Virus record (IMG/VR): IMGVR_UViG_3300031707_000026
Span: 1-53,650 of that record
Reading direction: 5' to 3' (one strand)
DNA length: 53,650 nucleotides
Source of the DNA: a virus
Shown: positions 8,260-15,817 of the stretch, piece by piece
Layout: each line of letters starts with the position of its first letter
Position numbering within the stretch: position 1 is the stretch's first letter
Made by a program: the position numbers and the translations under genes
The notes under the pieces: model-generated
Database searches by the model: none
Told to the model about the DNA's origin: nothing
Seen by the model: only the letters and a program-made list of their open reading frames with translations

Positions 8260-9839
8260 TAATCGTTCGAGAAGATCTCCAAGGACTCGTCGTTGAGGGT
8301 GTATCAACTTCAGCAGACAAGTCTGTTTTGAAGACCCTAGGAGCAAAGCAGATTGATCTCTCTCGATTTGTTCTTCCAGGAATTCGCGCTAGCTATCATC
8401 GACTAGTTCGTGCTTTTGGTCATCACATCCCTCTACAGCCCCCTCTTTGTTCTGGCGACAAGTTCTTTGATCTTTGTTCTCACTCGAAGTGGGAGGATCT
8501 GTATGATTTTCAACAAGATGCTGTTAGATTTCTCTGTAGGTCACAGCTTCGAGGATCAATGCTCTGTCTCTCTCCAGGATTGGGAAAGACTGCTGTAGCA
8601 ATTGTTGCTGCTCAAGGTCTTCACCTAGAGAAGATCCTTGTCGTTGCCCCTCTGACACTTCTTCGAACATGGAAGAGAGAGATCAAGGCTTGGGGAGGTG
8701 AGGATGCATTTCTTGTTCATGGGATCCCTCTCGACTTAGATCTCGACCATCGATGGGTTGTCACAAACTACGACTCTGTTTCTCGTCATTCTGAAGCGTT
8801 CTATCGAGAACGAGATCTAGTCATCATCGACGAGTCGATTCTAGTCAAGAGTCGAGGAGCAAAGCGTACAAAAGCTTTGAGGTCCGTGACTACTAAAGCC
8901 GAGAAGGTCTGGGCGTTGTCTGGGTCGCCAACTTCGAGATATCTCGACGATCTGTTCTCACAGTTTCAGATTCTTCTACCCAAGGCTTTTACAAGCTACT
9001 GGCGATTCAGCGAAGAATATTGTTACGTCCTACGAGATCAGTGGGGATGGAGTGTCACAGGGTCTCGTCAGAATATCAACATGCAGAAAGAGTTCGAAGA
9101 CATCATGTTCGTTCGAAGCATGAAAGATGTCATCGACCTCCCTGAGGAGCTTCAAGAAACGATCGAGCTTGATCTCCTTCCCGGGCAAAGAGTAGTGTAT
9201 GATCAGATCCTCAGAGAGTTCAAGACTGCTCTTGCTTGTGGGAAGATCTTGGATGTCCCGAATCGAATGGCACAGCTTGTTCGGCTGCAGCAAGTTACTT
9301 CTGGGCTTCGATCTCTTGATCTATCAGCAGATGACATCTCATCCAAGTTCGATGCCATCGAAGAGCTCCTCGAAGTTGGGAGAGCTGAGCCTCCTGTCTT
9401 GATCTGGACACATTGGATCGAGACTGGCAAAGCGCTTATAGAGAGGTTGCAAAGACATTGGAAAGTTGCTCGAATTTCTTCATCAACTTCTACTGAAGAG
9501 AGACAAGCTATTATTGATGCTTTTCAATCTGAGAAGCTTCAAGTACTCATCTTTTCGATTGGGACAGGCAAGTATGGACTGACGTTGACTCGAGCTAACT
9601 CGATCATCTATTGTGACAGATCTTGGGATGCAGACGCTGTCTTTCAAAGCTCGTTTAGAGTTCGTCGCATTGGGTTGAATCACTCTCCAGTAGTGATCTC
9701 GCTGCAATGTCCCGGAACTGTTGATGATCTTGTCACAGAAAATCTAGCTGGAAAGCTCCAAGACATCGCTCGTCTCACGAACACTGATCTACTTAGTCTT
9801 CTCTCAAGAATCGAGATATCTCATGACAATACTCAGTAA
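8256..9839 (+). CDS. SNF2/DEAD-like superfamily 2 DNA helicase
   Basis: The protein has 527 residues. Domain 1 (about 80-260) has motif I LSPGLGKT (Walker A, near residue 108), motif Ia VVAPLTLLRTWKRE, motif II as IIDES (in place of DEAH/DExH) and motif III ALSGSP. Domain 2 (about 330-500) has GTGKYGLTLTRANSIIYCDRSWD and the arginine-rich motif VI FQSSFRVRRIG. This matches SNF2-type ATP-dependent translocases found in many siphoviruses, thought to act at replication forks or in recombination. The end overlaps the RuvC-like gene by 17 bp. Confidence 0.85.
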   Translation: MIIVREDLQGLVVEGVSTSADKSVLKTLGAKQIDLSRFVLPGIRASYHRLVRAFGHHIPLQPPLCSGDKFFDLCSHSKWEDLYDFQQDAVRFLCRSQLRGSMLCLSPGLGKTAVAIVAAQGLHLEKILVVAPLTLLRTWKREIKAWGGEDAFLVHGIPLDLDLDHRWVVTNYDSVSRHSEAFYRERDLVIIDESILVKSRGAKRTKALRSVTTKAEKVWALSGSPTSRYLDDLFSQFQILLPKAFTSYWRFSEEYCYVLRDQWGWSVTGSRQNINMQKEFEDIMFVRSMKDVIDLPEELQETIELDLLPGQRVVYDQILREFKTALACGKILDVPNRMAQLVRLQQVTSGLRSLDLSADDISSKFDAIEELLEVGRAEPPVLIWTHWIETGKALIERLQRHWKVARISSSTSTEERQAIIDAFQSEKLQVLIFSIGTGKYGLTLTRANSIIYCDRSWDADAVFQSSFRVRRIGLNHSPVVISLQCPGTVDDLVTENLAGKLQDIARLTNTDLLSLLSRIEISHDNTQ

Positions 9840-10248
9840 CCTTTCGAAGTTCTTCGTAGGAATTGACCCTGGGATCACGACCGGGTATGCTATAGTTGAT
9901 GATCAAGGGACTCTCCTCGAGTCAGGGAATCTTCTACACGAGGATCTGAAAGAATCAATGATGTGTAGTGTTGTAGGTCTCCTAGGAGTTTCTGTCATCA
10001 TCGAAGATACTCCAATCCCTACACGATCTCAGATGAATCGAGAACTTCAAGAGATCATCTCAGATCTTCATCAAGTATTCCCAGCCGCTACGACAATCCC
10101 TTCTGGAGTCTGGAAGCAAGCTGAAATCTCAAAAAGATACCCGTTCCCTACAAAACGATTTCCTCACCCGACGCAGCATCAACGAGATGCATATCACCTC
10201 GTGATGTTCTTCATCAACTCTCAGAAAATCAAGGAGGCACATGAATAA
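9823..10248 (+). CDS. RuvC-like Holliday-junction resolvase family protein
   Basis: The protein has 141 residues with an RNase H-like fold signature: first strand FVGIDPGITTGYAIVD with the catalytic Asp, a second acidic site VIIEDTP near residue 65, and a C-terminal acidic helix HQRDAYHLVMF. This arrangement of three acidic sites is that of RuvC-like nucleases, which resolve four-way junctions during recombination and before packaging. It sits between a helicase and a Cas4-like exonuclease, as expected for a recombination module. Confidence 0.75.
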   Translation: MTILSNLSKFFVGIDPGITTGYAIVDDQGTLLESGNLLHEDLKESMMCSVVGLLGVSVIIEDTPIPTRSQMNRELQEIISDLHQVFPAATTIPSGVWKQAEISKRYPFPTKRFPHPTQHQRDAYHLVMFFINSQKIKEAHE

Positions 10249-11227
10249 CACAGTCTCTGTCACAGAACTTCGCGACTTCCTTGACTGTCGCAGAAAAAGC
10301 GTACTTCTCTCGAAGTGGAGACCGATCAAGCCAGAACCTGCTCTGTGGTTTGGGACGATCGTTCATGCAGGGCTTGCTGGGTACTACTCTCACGAACGAG
10401 ATCGAAATGCCGGGAGAGAAGCTCTGAAGAAGTGTGCTGAAGACTCGCTGTCGAAGATCTCTCGAGAGTTCAGTCAGATTTGGTTGAACATTCATCAAGA
10501 ATTCGACGACTACTGGGACACAGCTTGGAAGGTATATCAGAACTATGTTAACTATGATGCAGAAGAATCTCTTGTTGGAGACATCGTCGACGTTGAGAAA
10601 CGATACACTGTTAGGCTCCCCAACTCTGATGTTACTCTCACTGGTCAGATCGACTTAGTTCTAGATAGAGCTGATGGGCTTTGGGTTGTAGATCACAAGA
10701 CTGCAAGTCGACCCTTAGAGTCAGCTGCTCTCGAAGTTGATGAGCAGGTTACAGGGTACATATATCTCGTCTGGAAGAAGACAGGAAAGATCCCTCAAGG
10801 GTTCTTATTCAATACTCTAGTGAAGAGTGTCCCGATGCCCCCGGCTGTCTTGAAGGGCGGAGGCTTGTCAAGAGCTCAAGATCAACCTACAACAACTGCA
10901 TTGTATCTCGAAGAGATTCAGCGTCGCAGCTTGAATCTCGACGACTACAAAGACTATCTCACCCTCTTGAAAGCAAGAGGATGGAAGCGATACTTCATCA
11001 GAGAAGGAGGTCATCGTAACTTGTCAGAACTGCGTGCGTTCGAGAAGCGTACTATCACAAAAGCTGAAGATATCCAAAAAAGTATTTTGCATCCTGATAC
11101 TTATGCGTATCCTGCGCCGTCCGTATATCGTTGCGGGTATTGCCCGTTGATTGCAGTATGTAAGGCCAAGGATGATGGGGGTGATTTTCAAGCCTTACTA
11201 GATTCACAGTTCGCGAGGATAGCATGA
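10241..11227 (+). CDS. PD-(D/E)XK exonuclease, RecB/Cas4-like with Fe-S cysteines
   Basis: The protein has 328 residues from an ATG after AGGAGGCAC. The nuclease core shows GTIVHAGLAGY (motif I His), GQIDLVLDRADGLWVVDHKTAS (near residues 130-153; catalytic D, then D-x-K), and downstream Q/Y residues. A conserved Cys in CRRKS near residue 17 and the C-terminal CGYCPLIAVC cluster are placed like the four cysteines of Cas4/AddB iron-sulphur nucleases. It probably resects DNA ends to feed the neighbouring Sak4-like annealing system. It ends just before promoter P2. Confidence 0.8.
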   Translation: MNNTVSVTELRDFLDCRRKSVLLSKWRPIKPEPALWFGTIVHAGLAGYYSHERDRNAGREALKKCAEDSLSKISREFSQIWLNIHQEFDDYWDTAWKVYQNYVNYDAEESLVGDIVDVEKRYTVRLPNSDVTLTGQIDLVLDRADGLWVVDHKTASRPLESAALEVDEQVTGYIYLVWKKTGKIPQGFLFNTLVKSVPMPPAVLKGGGLSRAQDQPTTTALYLEEIQRRSLNLDDYKDYLTLLKARGWKRYFIREGGHRNLSELRAFEKRTITKAEDIQKSILHPDTYAYPAPSVYRCGYCPLIAVCKAKDDGGDFQALLDSQFARIA

Positions 11228-11230
11228 ATT

Positions 11231-11273
11231 CTAATCTAACTTTAAGGCTCTCTTAATCTTGATCAAATAGACT
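11231..11273 (+). promoter_or_regulatory. Promoter P2 (11-bp direct repeats) before the Sak4-like gene
   Basis: Cores CTAAT at 11231, TTTAAG at 11241 and CTTAATC at 11252 put their TAA-type centres 11 bp apart. A -10-like TAGACT at 11268-11273 lies 15 bp after the start of the last TTAA (11253), the same distance as in P1, P3 and P4. The last repeat and following bases (CTCTTAATCTTGAT) are nearly identical to P1. It lies in the only sizeable gap between the nuclease and ATPase genes. Confidence 0.65.
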
Positions 11274-11297
11274 TAAGTTCATTCGGAGGACAATCGT

Positions 11298-12062
11298 ATG
11301 GAAATCACTCAACCTGAAAGTAACCGTTTTCTCAAGTGTCTAATCTTCGCTCCCTCGGGGCAGGGAAAGACACGCTTCATCGCGACTGCAAATGATGACG
11401 AACGAACAGCCCCAATGCTCCTGCTCGACTACGAAGGAGGCACTCAATCCTTAGTCGGTCGTAAGATCGACATTGTTCGCATCACTTCGTGGGATGATTA
11501 CAATCAAGTGTATGCGATGTTAAGTGGGACTGAGCACCAGTTCAAGTCTGTCGGACTCGATTCGATCTCTGAGACACATCTGTTCGCTCTCTTGTCTCTA
11601 CTTACGCAGGGTGACAAAACCCGAAAAATCCCAGATCTGCTGGAGCAGGGAGATTACGGGATTGCTCTTGTTCAGATGCGACGCTTTCTCCGAACATTTC
11701 GTGACTTGCCGATGCATCTCTTTGCAACAGCAATGTCGAAGTCTGACATCGATCCTCGTGAAGGCACTGTCATCAAACCAGCATTAGTGGGAGCTCTAGC
11801 AGACGAAGTGCCTGGGATCTTCGATCTCGTCTCGTATCTCGCGACTACATCTATCTTGAATCCAGAGACTCAAGAAGACGAAATTCATCGCGTGATGGTC
11901 CTGCAGAACTATCCCAAGTTCCGTACAAAAGCTCGCATTCCTGAGGGTCTTGATGCTGAAGTACCTGATGAGATTGTCGACCCTACTGTTACATCCTTGA
12001 TGGATGTACTTCACTTCCCAAAAGCTACTGGGAAGACTTCTAAGAAGGAAGGAAGCAAATGA
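11298..12062 (+). CDS. Sak4-like RecA-fold ATPase (single-strand annealing/recombination)
   Basis: The protein has 254 residues after the ribosome site CGGAGGACAATCGT. The Walker A is APSGQGKT (residues 18-25), Walker B-like LLLDYEGG lies near residues 41-48, and a second strand SVGLDSISETH lies near 88. This is the AAA_24/Sak4 pattern: phage RecA-core ATPases that act in single-strand annealing, commonly beside a DUF669-like protein and a RecB-like nuclease. Both partners are present here. The gene has its own promoter-like element (P2) and overlaps the next gene by 4 bp. Confidence 0.75.
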   Translation: MEITQPESNRFLKCLIFAPSGQGKTRFIATANDDERTAPMLLLDYEGGTQSLVGRKIDIVRITSWDDYNQVYAMLSGTEHQFKSVGLDSISETHLFALLSLLTQGDKTRKIPDLLEQGDYGIALVQMRRFLRTFRDLPMHLFATAMSKSDIDPREGTVIKPALVGALADEVPGIFDLVSYLATTSILNPETQEDEIHRVMVLQNYPKFRTKARIPEGLDAEVPDEIVDPTVTSLMDVLHFPKATGKTSKKEGSK

Positions 12063-12559
12063 CCAAGCAAATCCAGATCGATTTCGGCGCAGTTGAAGAC
12101 TTCGCTGCCCTCCCTGATGGGAGCTATCCTGTCGCTGTCGATCACGTCGAGATGCGTGATTCGAAGTCCAGTGACATCCCCTATCTAAGTTGGGACTTGA
12201 TCGTGAGCGGCGACGAGTATGCAGGTCGTCATCTGTTCTTCACGACATCCCTCTCGGAGAAGAGCCTGTGGCGGTTGAAAGCTGTCCTGAACAACCTACA
12301 CATTCTCGAAGATCAGATGTCCTTCGAAGTTGATGAAGAGTCGAAGTACATCATCTCACCTGAGCTGGCTGGCTTGCCAGCTATTGCAATCGTCTCGACA
12401 GAGATCTATCAAGGACGTACTCAAAATCGTGTCGAAGATCTCGTGAGTGCAGAAGAAGCTCCTATTGTCAAGCCTGCACTAGTCAAGACTACCAAAGCTG
12501 CTGGTCCAACAGCTCCTCCTTCAACTACCAAGAAAGCTCCAGCTCTCAAGCTTCGATAA
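12059..12559 (+). CDS. DUF669-like single-strand-DNA-associated protein
   Basis: The protein has 166 residues. The N-terminal 120 (FAALPDGSYPVAVDHVEMRDSK, YLSWDLIVSGDEYAGRHLFF, SLWRLKAVLNNL) follow the DUF669 pattern, an OB-like protein that accompanies Sak4-type recombinases and may act as the phage SSB. The last 35 residues are Ala/Pro/Lys-rich and disordered, like SSB tails. It is coupled to the Sak4-like ATPase by an ATGA overlap. An SSB role is inferred from family context. Confidence 0.65.
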   Translation: MTKQIQIDFGAVEDFAALPDGSYPVAVDHVEMRDSKSSDIPYLSWDLIVSGDEYAGRHLFFTTSLSEKSLWRLKAVLNNLHILEDQMSFEVDEESKYIISPELAGLPAIAIVSTEIYQGRTQNRVEDLVSAEEAPIVKPALVKTTKAAGPTAPPSTTKKAPALKLR

Positions 12560-12726
12560 TCTCTCGACTGTGCATCGGCTGTGAAACTGGTGTCGAAGTC
12601 GTCCCTTGTGTCCATCCAACCAAGGCTATTAGCCAGTCGACAAGTGAGACTCCAACGCAGCTTACGCTGTTGTAATGGCGCTCACAGGAAAAGGTAAGCC
12701 GAGCCGGACAGTGTAACCGGCATCGA
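12560..12726 (+). other. Gap before the tRNA; short possible peptide, no firm gene
   Basis: This stretch has no ATG-initiated frame longer than 13 codons. An ATG-less frame of about 38 codons reads SRLCIGCETGVEVVPCVHP and contains a CxxC and a later C/H, reminiscent of a small zinc knuckle, but it has no acceptable start. Short GC-rich inverted repeats are present. It may be processed leader of the downstream tRNA or the remnant of a gene. Confidence 0.35.
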
Positions 12727-12799
12727 TGCGGGGTGGAGCAGCGGTTAGCTCGCGTGGCTCATAACCACGAGGTCGCGGGTTCAAATCCCGCCCCCGCTA
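12727..12799 (+). tRNA. tRNA-Met (CAT), initiator-like
   Basis: The 73-base cloverleaf has a TGCGGGG/CCCCGCT acceptor with an unpaired T1-T72, D stem GAGC/GCTC, anticodon stem CGTGG/CCACG with loop CTCATAA, and T stem GCGGG/CCCGC with loop TTCAAAT. The 1-72 mismatch, A11-T24 pair and overall sequence closely resemble bacterial initiator tRNA-fMet. The anticodon stem has T29-A41 instead of the third G-C pair of canonical initiators. CCA is not encoded. An elongator Met or lysidine-Ile role cannot be ruled out. Confidence 0.85.
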
Positions 12800-12821
12800 C
12801 TTATTTGTAGAGAGGAGTGTT

Positions 12822-13010
12822 ATGCAGACTCAAGATAAGAGTTCAGGCACAAAATGGTGGCTAAAGATTGTAGGTCCTCCTGATCAGCTAGTTAAAGTCT
12901 CGAGAAGAGTTCACGAGCCAGTCAAGCCTGCATCGAACAATCAACCTGCACACGTTGATGTACCAGCGAGAAAAGTTGGCAGAATCCCGTTCTTTCAGAA
13001 GGAGGACTAG
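12822..13010 (+). CDS. Small basic protein, unknown
   Basis: The protein has 62 residues, 23 bases after the tRNA, with ribosome site AGAGAGGAG. It is rich in Lys, Arg, Pro and Val (KVSRRVHEPVKPASNN) and has no cysteines or membrane segment. Its stop abuts the ATG of the GNAT gene. It probably belongs to the same transcript as the base-modification genes. No family is recognised. Confidence 0.5.
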   Translation: MQTQDKSSGTKWWLKIVGPPDQLVKVSRRVHEPVKPASNNQPAHVDVPARKVGRIPFFQKED

Positions 13011-13670
13011 ATGAGTAATTTCAGAATTCGATTTGCTACACTCAAGGATCTTGACGAGATCCAGAATCTCTTCAATCACCCAGACATCATTGCTGGGCTT
13101 GGTGGCTTCACAATGAGAGATCAAATTCGAGACTGCATCAAGGTCCGCCCATCTCTTTGGGTTGCAGATCTCGATGATAAGATTGTCGGGGCTCACATGT
13201 TCGGGGGTCGCCCACAAAGTCATATGATCAAGCTTGGACATGTTGGAGTTCTTCCCGAGTATCGCCGCCAGCGAATCGAGACATCATTGTACTTCACAGC
13301 AGTAGCACAAGCTGTCCTCGAGGGTCGTCGATTGATTGAAGATACTATCGTAGGCGACAACGAAGCTCAGAAGATTGCTCTGCCGACGATGGGATTTCGC
13401 CTTGCTGGAGAGCTCGTTCATCGAACTGGCTCAGAGAAGTCGATCTTCTTGTATCAGCTCTCTCTACTCTGGGACAAGGCTTGGAGTCTGATCTACTCGC
13501 GATGTCCCCCAGATCTCTGGATCGAACTTAAGACGAACTCATACACATCAGATCTTTGGGAGAAGAACATGACGCTCTATACTTCGAAGAACAGCAAAGC
13601 TTCAACAATTGTTGTATTGATACGCAAGTTTCTTGAAGGAAGCCCAAATGTTCAAATCTTCAGAGAATAG
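13011..13670 (+). CDS. GNAT-family N-acyltransferase with C-terminal extension
   Basis: The protein has 219 residues from ATG after GAAGGAGGACTAG. Residues 1-150 have the GNAT fold: RIRFATLKDLDEIQNLF (beta1-alpha1), LWVADLDDKIVGAHMFGG (beta2-beta3), HVGVLPEYRRQRIETSLYF (beta4 and the acetyl-CoA pyrophosphate loop, here RRQRIE) and the C-terminal MGFRLAGEL strand. About 70 further residues resemble no domain I know. The last 23 bases overlap queF, so the two are translationally coupled. GNAT enzymes acylate primary amines, and preQ1, the QueF product, has one. Mu Mom is a precedent for a GNAT-fold DNA-modifying enzyme. The substrate is inferred. Confidence 0.7.
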   Translation: MSNFRIRFATLKDLDEIQNLFNHPDIIAGLGGFTMRDQIRDCIKVRPSLWVADLDDKIVGAHMFGGRPQSHMIKLGHVGVLPEYRRQRIETSLYFTAVAQAVLEGRRLIEDTIVGDNEAQKIALPTMGFRLAGELVHRTGSEKSIFLYQLSLLWDKAWSLIYSRCPPDLWIELKTNSYTSDLWEKNMTLYTSKNSKASTIVVLIRKFLEGSPNVQIFRE

Positions 13671-14082
13671 TTCTTTTGAAGCTCTAGGTAAGACAGTTCG
13701 GGGTGCTCGCAAGCAGCTTGAGACATTCCCAACACCCAAAGGTGTTACTCATGTAACCATGACGAGTCACGAATTTACTTCTGTTTGCCCGATTACAGGA
13801 CAACCAGACTTCGGGTCTGTCGAGATCTCTTATAACCCGCGCGACAAGTGTCTAGAGTCTAAGAGTTTGAAACTATACTTGATGACATTTCGTGAAGCAG
13901 GAACGTTTTGTGAGGCTCTAGCAGCAGAGATTGCTCGAGACGTTCAAGACGTTCTTGATGCGACGAGTGTGAAAGTTACAGTCACACAAGTCCCTCGAGG
14001 AGGGATTGAGATTAGAGCAGAAGCTGTTGCGTGGGCACCCAAGTTGAAAGGAGGTGGCTGTAACTTACCAATGCAGGGCTAG
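13648..14082 (+). CDS. queF: QueF-type NADPH-dependent preQ0 reductase
   Basis: The protein has 144 residues from the ATG at 13648, after GAAGGAAG inside the end of the GNAT gene. It aligns with unimodular QueF: catalytic Cys47 in EFTSVCPITGQPDF, Asp54, the NADPH-binding ESKSLKLYL (70-78), and Glu89. QueF reduces 7-cyano-7-deazaguanine to 7-aminomethyl-7-deazaguanine. The residue before Glu89 is Cys88 where B. subtilis-type QueF has His (FHE becomes FCE), which may affect activity. The intact NADPH motif argues against a QueF-like amidinotransferase. Its presence predicts a preQ1-type base in the phage DNA. Confidence 0.85.
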   Translation: MFKSSENSSFEALGKTVRGARKQLETFPTPKGVTHVTMTSHEFTSVCPITGQPDFGSVEISYNPRDKCLESKSLKLYLMTFREAGTFCEALAAEIARDVQDVLDATSVKVTVTQVPRGGIEIRAEAVAWAPKLKGGGCNLPMQG

Positions 14083-14130
14083 TCCCCCAGATGGTCGAAG
14101 CAACCCATTTCAAACAAAAGGAGTATCATA

Positions 14131-14769
14131 ATGTTTCGCAAACGCTTCTCATTCCTGTTCGTCGTCTTGGTCGCTCTGTCTTCAGTAGCCTTGATCGTGT
14201 CCAACATCATAGCTGGAAAGCTCTGGCAAGCACCTTTCGGGTTGATCTTTACTACAGCTGTCTGGCTGTTCCCGATCGTCTACATCCTGAACGATGTGAT
14301 CCCAGAATGTTATGGCTTGAAGACAGCTCAGAAAGTTATCTTCACAGCCTTTGGGTTGAATGCCCTGGCTGTTCTATTCTTCTACATCTGCTTGTGGCTT
14401 CCAGCTCCAGTCTTCTGGCAGAATCAAGCAGCCTTTCAGACAGTCTTGGGATTTACCGTTCGACTCTTGATTGCTTCGTTTGCTGGGTACCTGGCCGGCT
14501 CTAACTTGAACGTCTGGATCATGGTAACTATCAAGAAGCTAACTCACGAGAAGTACTTGTGGGTTCGAACGATTACTTCGACGATCTTCGGCGAGTACTT
14601 GGACACCTTGATCTTCGCATCCATCGCCTTCTATGGGACGATGCCACTTTCAGCTCTAGGATCCTTGATTCTCTCGATGGGAGCTTTCAAGATCCTCTAC
14701 GAAGTCTGTGCTACCCCATTGACATACATCGTTGTTAACTGGGTCAAGAAAGTCGAGAAAGAAACATGA
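14131..14769 (+). CDS. yhhQ: YhhQ-family queuosine-precursor transporter
   Basis: The protein has 212 residues and about six hydrophobic spans after AAAAGGAGTATCATA. Family marks of YhhQ (DUF165, VUT family) are visible: LIVSNIIAGKLW, the acidic turn PIVYILNDVIPECYGL, and TSTIFGEYLDTLIFASIAFYG near residues 148-168. The family imports preQ0/preQ1 across the inner membrane. A phage copy beside a complete biosynthetic set suggests salvage of precursor from the medium as well as synthesis. It overlaps queD by 4 bp. Confidence 0.85.
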   Translation: MFRKRFSFLFVVLVALSSVALIVSNIIAGKLWQAPFGLIFTTAVWLFPIVYILNDVIPECYGLKTAQKVIFTAFGLNALAVLFFYICLWLPAPVFWQNQAAFQTVLGFTVRLLIASFAGYLAGSNLNVWIMVTIKKLTHEKYLWVRTITSTIFGEYLDTLIFASIAFYGTMPLSALGSLILSMGAFKILYEVCATPLTYIVVNWVKKVEKET

Positions 14770-15143
14770 TTGAGACACGAATCTGTAAAGAATTTACATT
14801 CGAAGCTTCTCATCAACTCCCCAATCACAAAGGGAAGTGCAAGAACCTTCATGGGCACTCGTATCGAGTTCAAGTCGAACTCTCAGGAGAGATCAACTTA
14901 GTAGAGGGAGCCTCTGATGAAGGGATGATCACAGACTTCGGAGATCTCTCAGAGATCGTCAAGACTGAAGTTCTCGATCGATTTGATCATCATCACTTGA
15001 ATGATCTGATCGTAGCTGTCCCGACAGTAGAGATTCTAGCAATGATCATCTTCAAGATCATCCGAAGAAAGACATCGAAAGTCTCCCGAGTTCGTATCTA
15101 TGAGACAGCTACATCGTATGCAGAGGTAGTTGATGTCGAATAG
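14766..15143 (+). CDS. queD: QueD, 6-carboxytetrahydropterin synthase
   Basis: The protein has 125 residues. It has the PTPS/QueD zinc triad (His16 in FEASHQL and the CKNLHGHSY motif with catalytic Cys24 and His28/His30), then DFGDLSEIVK and DHHHLND. QueD converts dihydroneopterin triphosphate to carboxytetrahydropterin, the second step towards preQ0. The length is normal for the family. It overlaps yhhQ by 4 bp and queE by 11 bp. Confidence 0.9.
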   Translation: MIETRICKEFTFEASHQLPNHKGKCKNLHGHSYRVQVELSGEINLVEGASDEGMITDFGDLSEIVKTEVLDRFDHHHLNDLIVAVPTVEILAMIIFKIIRRKTSKVSRVRIYETATSYAEVVDVE

Positions 15144-15816
15144 CTTTCCTGTCGTCGAGATCTTTGGGCCTACTCTTCAAGGAGAAGGCCCTCAGATCGG
15201 CCTCAGATCAACATTTGTTCGATTTGCTGGCTGCGATCTTCGCTGTACATGGTGTGATTCGATGCATGCTGTCTCGTCTAATCCAAGAACGAAGATGCTC
15301 TCAATTGAAGAGATTCTATCGCGTATTCGATCTCTTCTTGAAGTCGAGTGGGTCGTCCTGACAGGAGGAAACCCTCTATTATATGACTTGAGTGATCTCG
15401 TGTCTCGTCTTCAATCGGGAGGGTATCGAGTAGCTGTTGAAACTCAAGGAACACTCTGGAAGCCTTGGATAACTTGGGTCGACTGTCTCGTTGTCTCTCC
15501 TAAACCCAAGTGGTCTCAGCCTGAAGCATATCAACAACGAACATGCGTAGATCATCGATTCGAACATCTTCGAAAAAGCGAGTTCTACAAGATCGTTGTC
15601 TTCGAAGAAAGAGATCTCGATTTTGCTGAACAGTTCTCTGAAGTCGGAGATCATCTCTATCTATCATGTGGGACTCTCCCAACAGACTCTTCAAGTGATG
15701 TTCTTCAGAGACTTCGAGATCTGACGAAGAGATCTTTTGATCGTCCTGCTCTTCGAAGTGCCTATTTTCTCCCACAGCTTCATGTTCTTCTGTGGGGACA
15801 CAAGCGAGGTGTGTAG
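15133..15816 (+). CDS. queE: QueE, 7-carboxy-7-deazaguanine synthase (radical SAM)
   Basis: The protein has 227 residues from the ATG at 15133 (a TTG just upstream at 15130 is less likely). It opens with EIFGPTLQGEGPQIGLRSTFVRFAGCDLRCTWCDS. The GEG near residue 17 and the CxxxCxxC radical-SAM cluster (about residues 32-39) are characteristic, followed by VLTGGNPLLY and AVETQGT. QueE converts carboxytetrahydropterin to CDG with SAM and a 4Fe-4S cluster. It is followed by folE after one base. Confidence 0.9.
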   Translation: MSNSFPVVEIFGPTLQGEGPQIGLRSTFVRFAGCDLRCTWCDSMHAVSSNPRTKMLSIEEILSRIRSLLEVEWVVLTGGNPLLYDLSDLVSRLQSGGYRVAVETQGTLWKPWITWVDCLVVSPKPKWSQPEAYQQRTCVDHRFEHLRKSEFYKIVVFEERDLDFAEQFSEVGDHLYLSCGTLPTDSSSDVLQRLRDLTKRSFDRPALRSAYFLPQLHVLLWGHKRGV

Positions 15817-15817
15817 A

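Noticed and set aside
10129-10498. Minus-strand frames within the recombination genes
   Set aside because: They are antisense shadows of the RuvC-like and Cas4-like genes, favoured by the TCGA-rich composition, which keeps opposite frames open.
11524-11787. 87-codon frame inside the Sak4-like gene and similar shadow frames
   Set aside because: They are overlapping frames of well supported genes, with no ribosome sites or recognisable domains.
14083-14130. preQ1 riboswitch before yhhQ
   Set aside because: The 48-base gap does not show the preQ1-I aptamer pattern (C-rich loop, A-rich tail pairing) by eye. A covariance search would settle it.
15737-15817. Longer start for folE
   Set aside because: It overlaps queE and the extra residues are unlike FolE; the ATG at 15818 gives the normal length.
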